13,977 nt of DNA from contig DASZVN010000234.1 in NCBI GenBank assembly GCA_035547055.1, positions 1-13,977 on the forward strand. Reading direction: 5' to 3'. The notes below the pieces were generated by a model. That model was not told where the DNA came from and ran no database searches. It saw nothing but the letters and a program-made list of their open reading frames with translations. The position numbers and the translations under genes were made by a program. Positions 11,631 to 13,977 of the stretch are shown one piece after another (the stretch's first letter is position 1; every line of letters begins with the position of its first letter). The DNA is from DASZVN01 sp035547055. GTDB lineage: Bacteria > Pseudomonadota > Alphaproteobacteria > Rhizobiales > Methylopilaceae.

Positions 11631-13977
11631 CTAGAGCGAGCGGCTGACCTCCTGGACGGTGAAGCACTCGATCACGTCGCCCTGGCGCATGTCCTGGTAG
11701 TTCTCGAACGCCATGCCGCATTCCTGGCCGGCCTGGACCTCGCGGACCTCGTCCTTGAAGCGCTTCAGCGTCGAAAGCTTGCCCTCGTGGATCACGACGT
11801 TGTCGCGGATCAGGCGGACCTGGGCGCCACGCTGCACGACGCCGTCGGTGACCCGGCAGCCGGCGACCTTGCCGACCTTCGAGACGGTGAAGATCTCGAG
11901 GATCTCGGCATTGCCGAGCATGGTCTCGCGGCGCTCCGGCGCGAGCATGCCGGACATCGCCTGCTTCACGTCGTCGACGAGGTCGTAGATGATCGCGTAG
12001 TAGCGGATCTCGATCCCGGCGCGCTCGGCCGCGACCCGGGCCTCCTTGTGAGCGCGGACGTTGAAGCCGATCACCGCCGCCCCCGAGGCCGCGGCGAGCG
12101 AGATGTCGGACTCGGTGATGCCGCCGACGCCGGCGTGGATCACCCTGGCCGCGACCTCCTCGGTGCCGAGCTTGTCGAGCGCCTGGACGATCGCCTCGAC
12201 CGAGCCTTGCACGTCGCCCTTGATGACGAGCTGGAACTCCTGCTTTCCGGCCGTCTTGAGCTGCGACATCATCTGCTCGAGCGAGCCGCGGCCGGCGCGG
12301 GTCGCGGCGTGCTCGCGGCGCTGGCGGTCGCGATAGTCGGTGACCTCGCGGGCGCGGGCCTCGTTCTCGACCACGGCGAGGCGGTCGCCCGCCTCCGGCG
12401 CGCCGTTGAAGCCGAGGATCTCGACCGGGGTCGAGGGGCCGGCGTGGTCGGTCGCGGTGCCCTGGTCGGTGACGAGCGCGCGGACCTTGCCCCACTCGGC
12501 GCCGGCGACGACGACGTCGCCGATCTTCAGCGTGCCGCGCTGCACCAGGGCCGTCGCCACCGGGCCGCGGCCGCGCTCGAGCTTGGCCTCGATGACGAGG
12601 CCCTCGGCCGGGCGGTCGGGCGCGGCGCGGAGGTCGAGCAGCTCGGCCTGGAGCTGGATCGCGTCCAACAGGCCGTCGAGATTGGTCTTCTGCGTCGCCG
12701 AGACCTCGACGTCCTGGACCTCGCCCCCCATCGACTCGACCTGGACCTCGTGCTGCAGCAGCTCGGTGCGGACCCGCTCCGGCTTCGCGCCCGGCTTGTC
12801 GATCTTGTTGATCGCGACGATCAGCGGCACGTGGGCGGCGCGGGCATGGTTGATGGCCTCGACCGTCTGCGGCATCACGCCGTCGTCGGCGGCGACCACC
12901 AGCACCACGATGTCGGTCGCCTTGGCGCCACGGGCGCGCATCGCGGTGAACGCCTCGTGGCCGGGCGTGTCGATGAAGGTGATGAGCCCGCCGCTCGGCG
13001 CCGTCACCTGGTAGGCGCCGATGTGCTGGGTGATGCCGCCGGCCTCGCCCGCCACCACGTTGGTCTGGCGGATGGCGTCGAGCAGCGAGGTCTTGCCGTG
13101 GTCGACATGGCCCATGATGGTCACGACCGGCGGCCGCGGCTTGAGCGCGTCGGGGTCGTCCGGGGCGTCGAACAGGCCCTCGACCACGTCCGACTCGGCG
13201 ACGCGGCGCACGGTGTGGCCGAGCTCCTCGGCGACGATCTGCGCGGTGTCGGCGTCGATCACGTCGGTGATCTTCTTCATCACGCCCTGCTGCATCAGCA
13301 GGCGGATCACGTCGACCGCGCGCTCGGCCATGCGGTTGGCGAGCTCCTGGATGGTGATGGTCTCGGGGACCACCACCTCGCGCGCGATCTTGTCCTTGGG
13401 CTCGGCCTGGCGGTGGCCCGACATGCGCTGCATGCGGCGCCGATAGGCGGCGAGCGAGCGGCCGCGCTCGTCGTCGCCGGCGAGCGCGGTGGTGACGGTC
13501 AGGCGGCCGCGGTTGCGGTCCTGGCCGGTGCGCGTGCGCTCCGGCCGCGCCGGCTGGACCGGGCGAGCGCCGGGGCGCTTGACGGTGCCGCGCGGCGCCT
13601 CTTCCTCCTCGAGGTCGATGACCTTGGCGCCGGGCGCGGCGGGCATGCCCGGCCGGCGCGCCGGCTCCTCCTCGCCGAGGCGCTTCTTGGCCTCGGCCTC
13701 GGCGCGCTTCCTGGCCTCTTCCTCGCGCTGATGGCGCTCGTCCTCCTCGCGCTTGCGCGCGTCGGCGGCGGCCTGCTCGGCGGCGCGGCGGACGTCCTCC
13801 TCGCGGCGGCGGATGGCGTCGGCCTCGGCCTGGCGGCGCTCCTCGGCCTCGCGGATGCGGGCTTCCTGGAGGGCGCGGCCGCGGGCGCCGAGCTCGTCCT
13901 CGGTCAGCGAGCGCAGCACGACGCCCGGCGCGCGCGGCGCCGCCGGGCGGCTCGGCGCGGGGGCGGACGCCGCCGGC
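11631..13977 (-). CDS. infB: Translation initiation factor IF-2 (N-terminus outside window)
   Basis: The C-terminal 781 residues of the GTPase that brings initiator fMet-tRNA to the 30S subunit and promotes subunit joining. From the 5' side: a Pro/Ala-rich linker, VLRSLTEDELGARGRALQEARIREAEERR and a long Arg/Glu/Ala helix typical of alphaproteobacterial IF-2, a second linker, the IF2_N-type domain (VVVPETITIQELANRMAERAVDVIRLLM), then the G domain with GHVDHGKTS (antisense of about 13087-13113), DTPGHEAF (near 12950-12971) and NKID (12798-12809), followed by beta-barrel and C2 domains with VIHAGVGGITESDISLA. The protein ends in CFTVQEVSRSL and a TAG at 11631-11633. A GTG at 13917-13919 is not the start: the frame remains open to the window edge as PAAPRAPGVVLRSL, as in full-length homologues. 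Confidence 0.96.
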   Translation of the reverse strand, partial: PAASAPAPSRPAAPRAPGVVLRSLTEDELGARGRALQEARIREAEERRQAEADAIRRREEDVRRAAEQAAADARKREEDERHQREEEARKRAEAEAKKRLGEEEPARRPGMPAAPGAKVIDLEEEEAPRGTVKRPGARPVQPARPERTRTGQDRNRGRLTVTTALAGDDERGRSLAAYRRRMQRMSGHRQAEPKDKIAREVVVPETITIQELANRMAERAVDVIRLLMQQGVMKKITDVIDADTAQIVAEELGHTVRRVAESDVVEGLFDAPDDPDALKPRPPVVTIMGHVDHGKTSLLDAIRQTNVVAGEAGGITQHIGAYQVTAPSGGLITFIDTPGHEAFTAMRARGAKATDIVVLVVAADDGVMPQTVEAINHARAAHVPLIVAINKIDKPGAKPERVRTELLQHEVQVESMGGEVQDVEVSATQKTNLDGLLDAIQLQAELLDLRAAPDRPAEGLVIEAKLERGRGPVATALVQRGTLKIGDVVVAGAEWGKVRALVTDQGTATDHAGPSTPVEILGFNGAPEAGDRLAVVENEARAREVTDYRDRQRREHAATRAGRGSLEQMMSQLKTAGKQEFQLVIKGDVQGSVEAIVQALDKLGTEEVAARVIHAGVGGITESDISLAAASGAAVIGFNVRAHKEARVAAERAGIEIRYYAIIYDLVDDVKQAMSGMLAPERRETMLGNAEILEIFTVSKVGKVAGCRVTDGVVQRGAQVRLIRDNVVIHEGKLSTLKRFKDEVREVQAGQECGMAFENYQDMRQGDVIECFTVQEVSRSL

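Noticed and set aside
13917..13919. GTG as the infB start
   Set aside because: The frame remains open to the window end with sequence typical of the IF-2 linker; the gene is simply cut by the window.

Overview
The window looks like chromosomal DNA of a high-GC alphaproteobacterium, probably of the order Hyphomicrobiales (Rhizobiales). This rests on the IF-2/RbfA/TruB and SdhA/SdhB sequence styles, the GC-rich codon use, a DUF6600-type secreted protein, and three copies of a palindromic intergenic repeat starting CGTCATGGCCGGG, of a type I recall from Bradyrhizobium/Methylobacterium relatives. The genus cannot be fixed by eye. No transposase, integrase, phage gene, CRISPR array, tRNA or rRNA was seen.

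Layout. Positions 1-9309 read on the + strand and 9430-13977 on the - strand; the two blocks converge on a repeat element at 9314-9406. (1) 1-3247 is the succinate dehydrogenase locus: the end of sdhA, then a FitA/VapB-VapC-type toxin-antitoxin pair and an OafA-type membrane acyltransferase, then sdhB, closed by a strong terminator at 3279-3307. The toxin-antitoxin pair and acyltransferase therefore sit inside what is normally a compact sdh operon. (2) 3331-5357 holds a 58-residue helix-turn-helix-like protein and a 580-residue secreted protein with a Trp/Tyr-rich DUF6600-like domain and a long disordered Asn/Arg/Glu/Ala/Gly tail, followed by a hairpin terminator. (3) 5514-9309 is a three-gene CUT2-type (ribose/xylose class) ABC importer: binding protein, double-domain ATPase, permease. 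A 236-base spacer packed with hairpins separates the binding protein from the ATPase; ATPase and permease overlap by 4 bases. (4) 9430-13977, minus strand, is the translation/RNA-maturation cluster infB (5' end outside the window), rbfA, truB, then a TetR-type regulator where rpsO-pnp is commonly found.

How the parts work together. SdhA and SdhB are the two peripheral subunits of respiratory complex II. IF-2, RbfA and TruB act in translation initiation, 30S maturation and tRNA modification and form a conserved operon. The importer genes form one transport system, with the substrate unknown. The hairpin array after the binding-protein gene probably stabilises that upstream message or limits downstream transcription, giving more binding protein than membrane parts, as known for REP elements in other binding-protein operons.

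No clearly new multi-gene system was found. The observations most worth checking are the hairpin array, the repeat family, the interrupted sdh locus, the DUF6600/low-complexity protein, and an atypical ATP-site signature in the importer ATPase.
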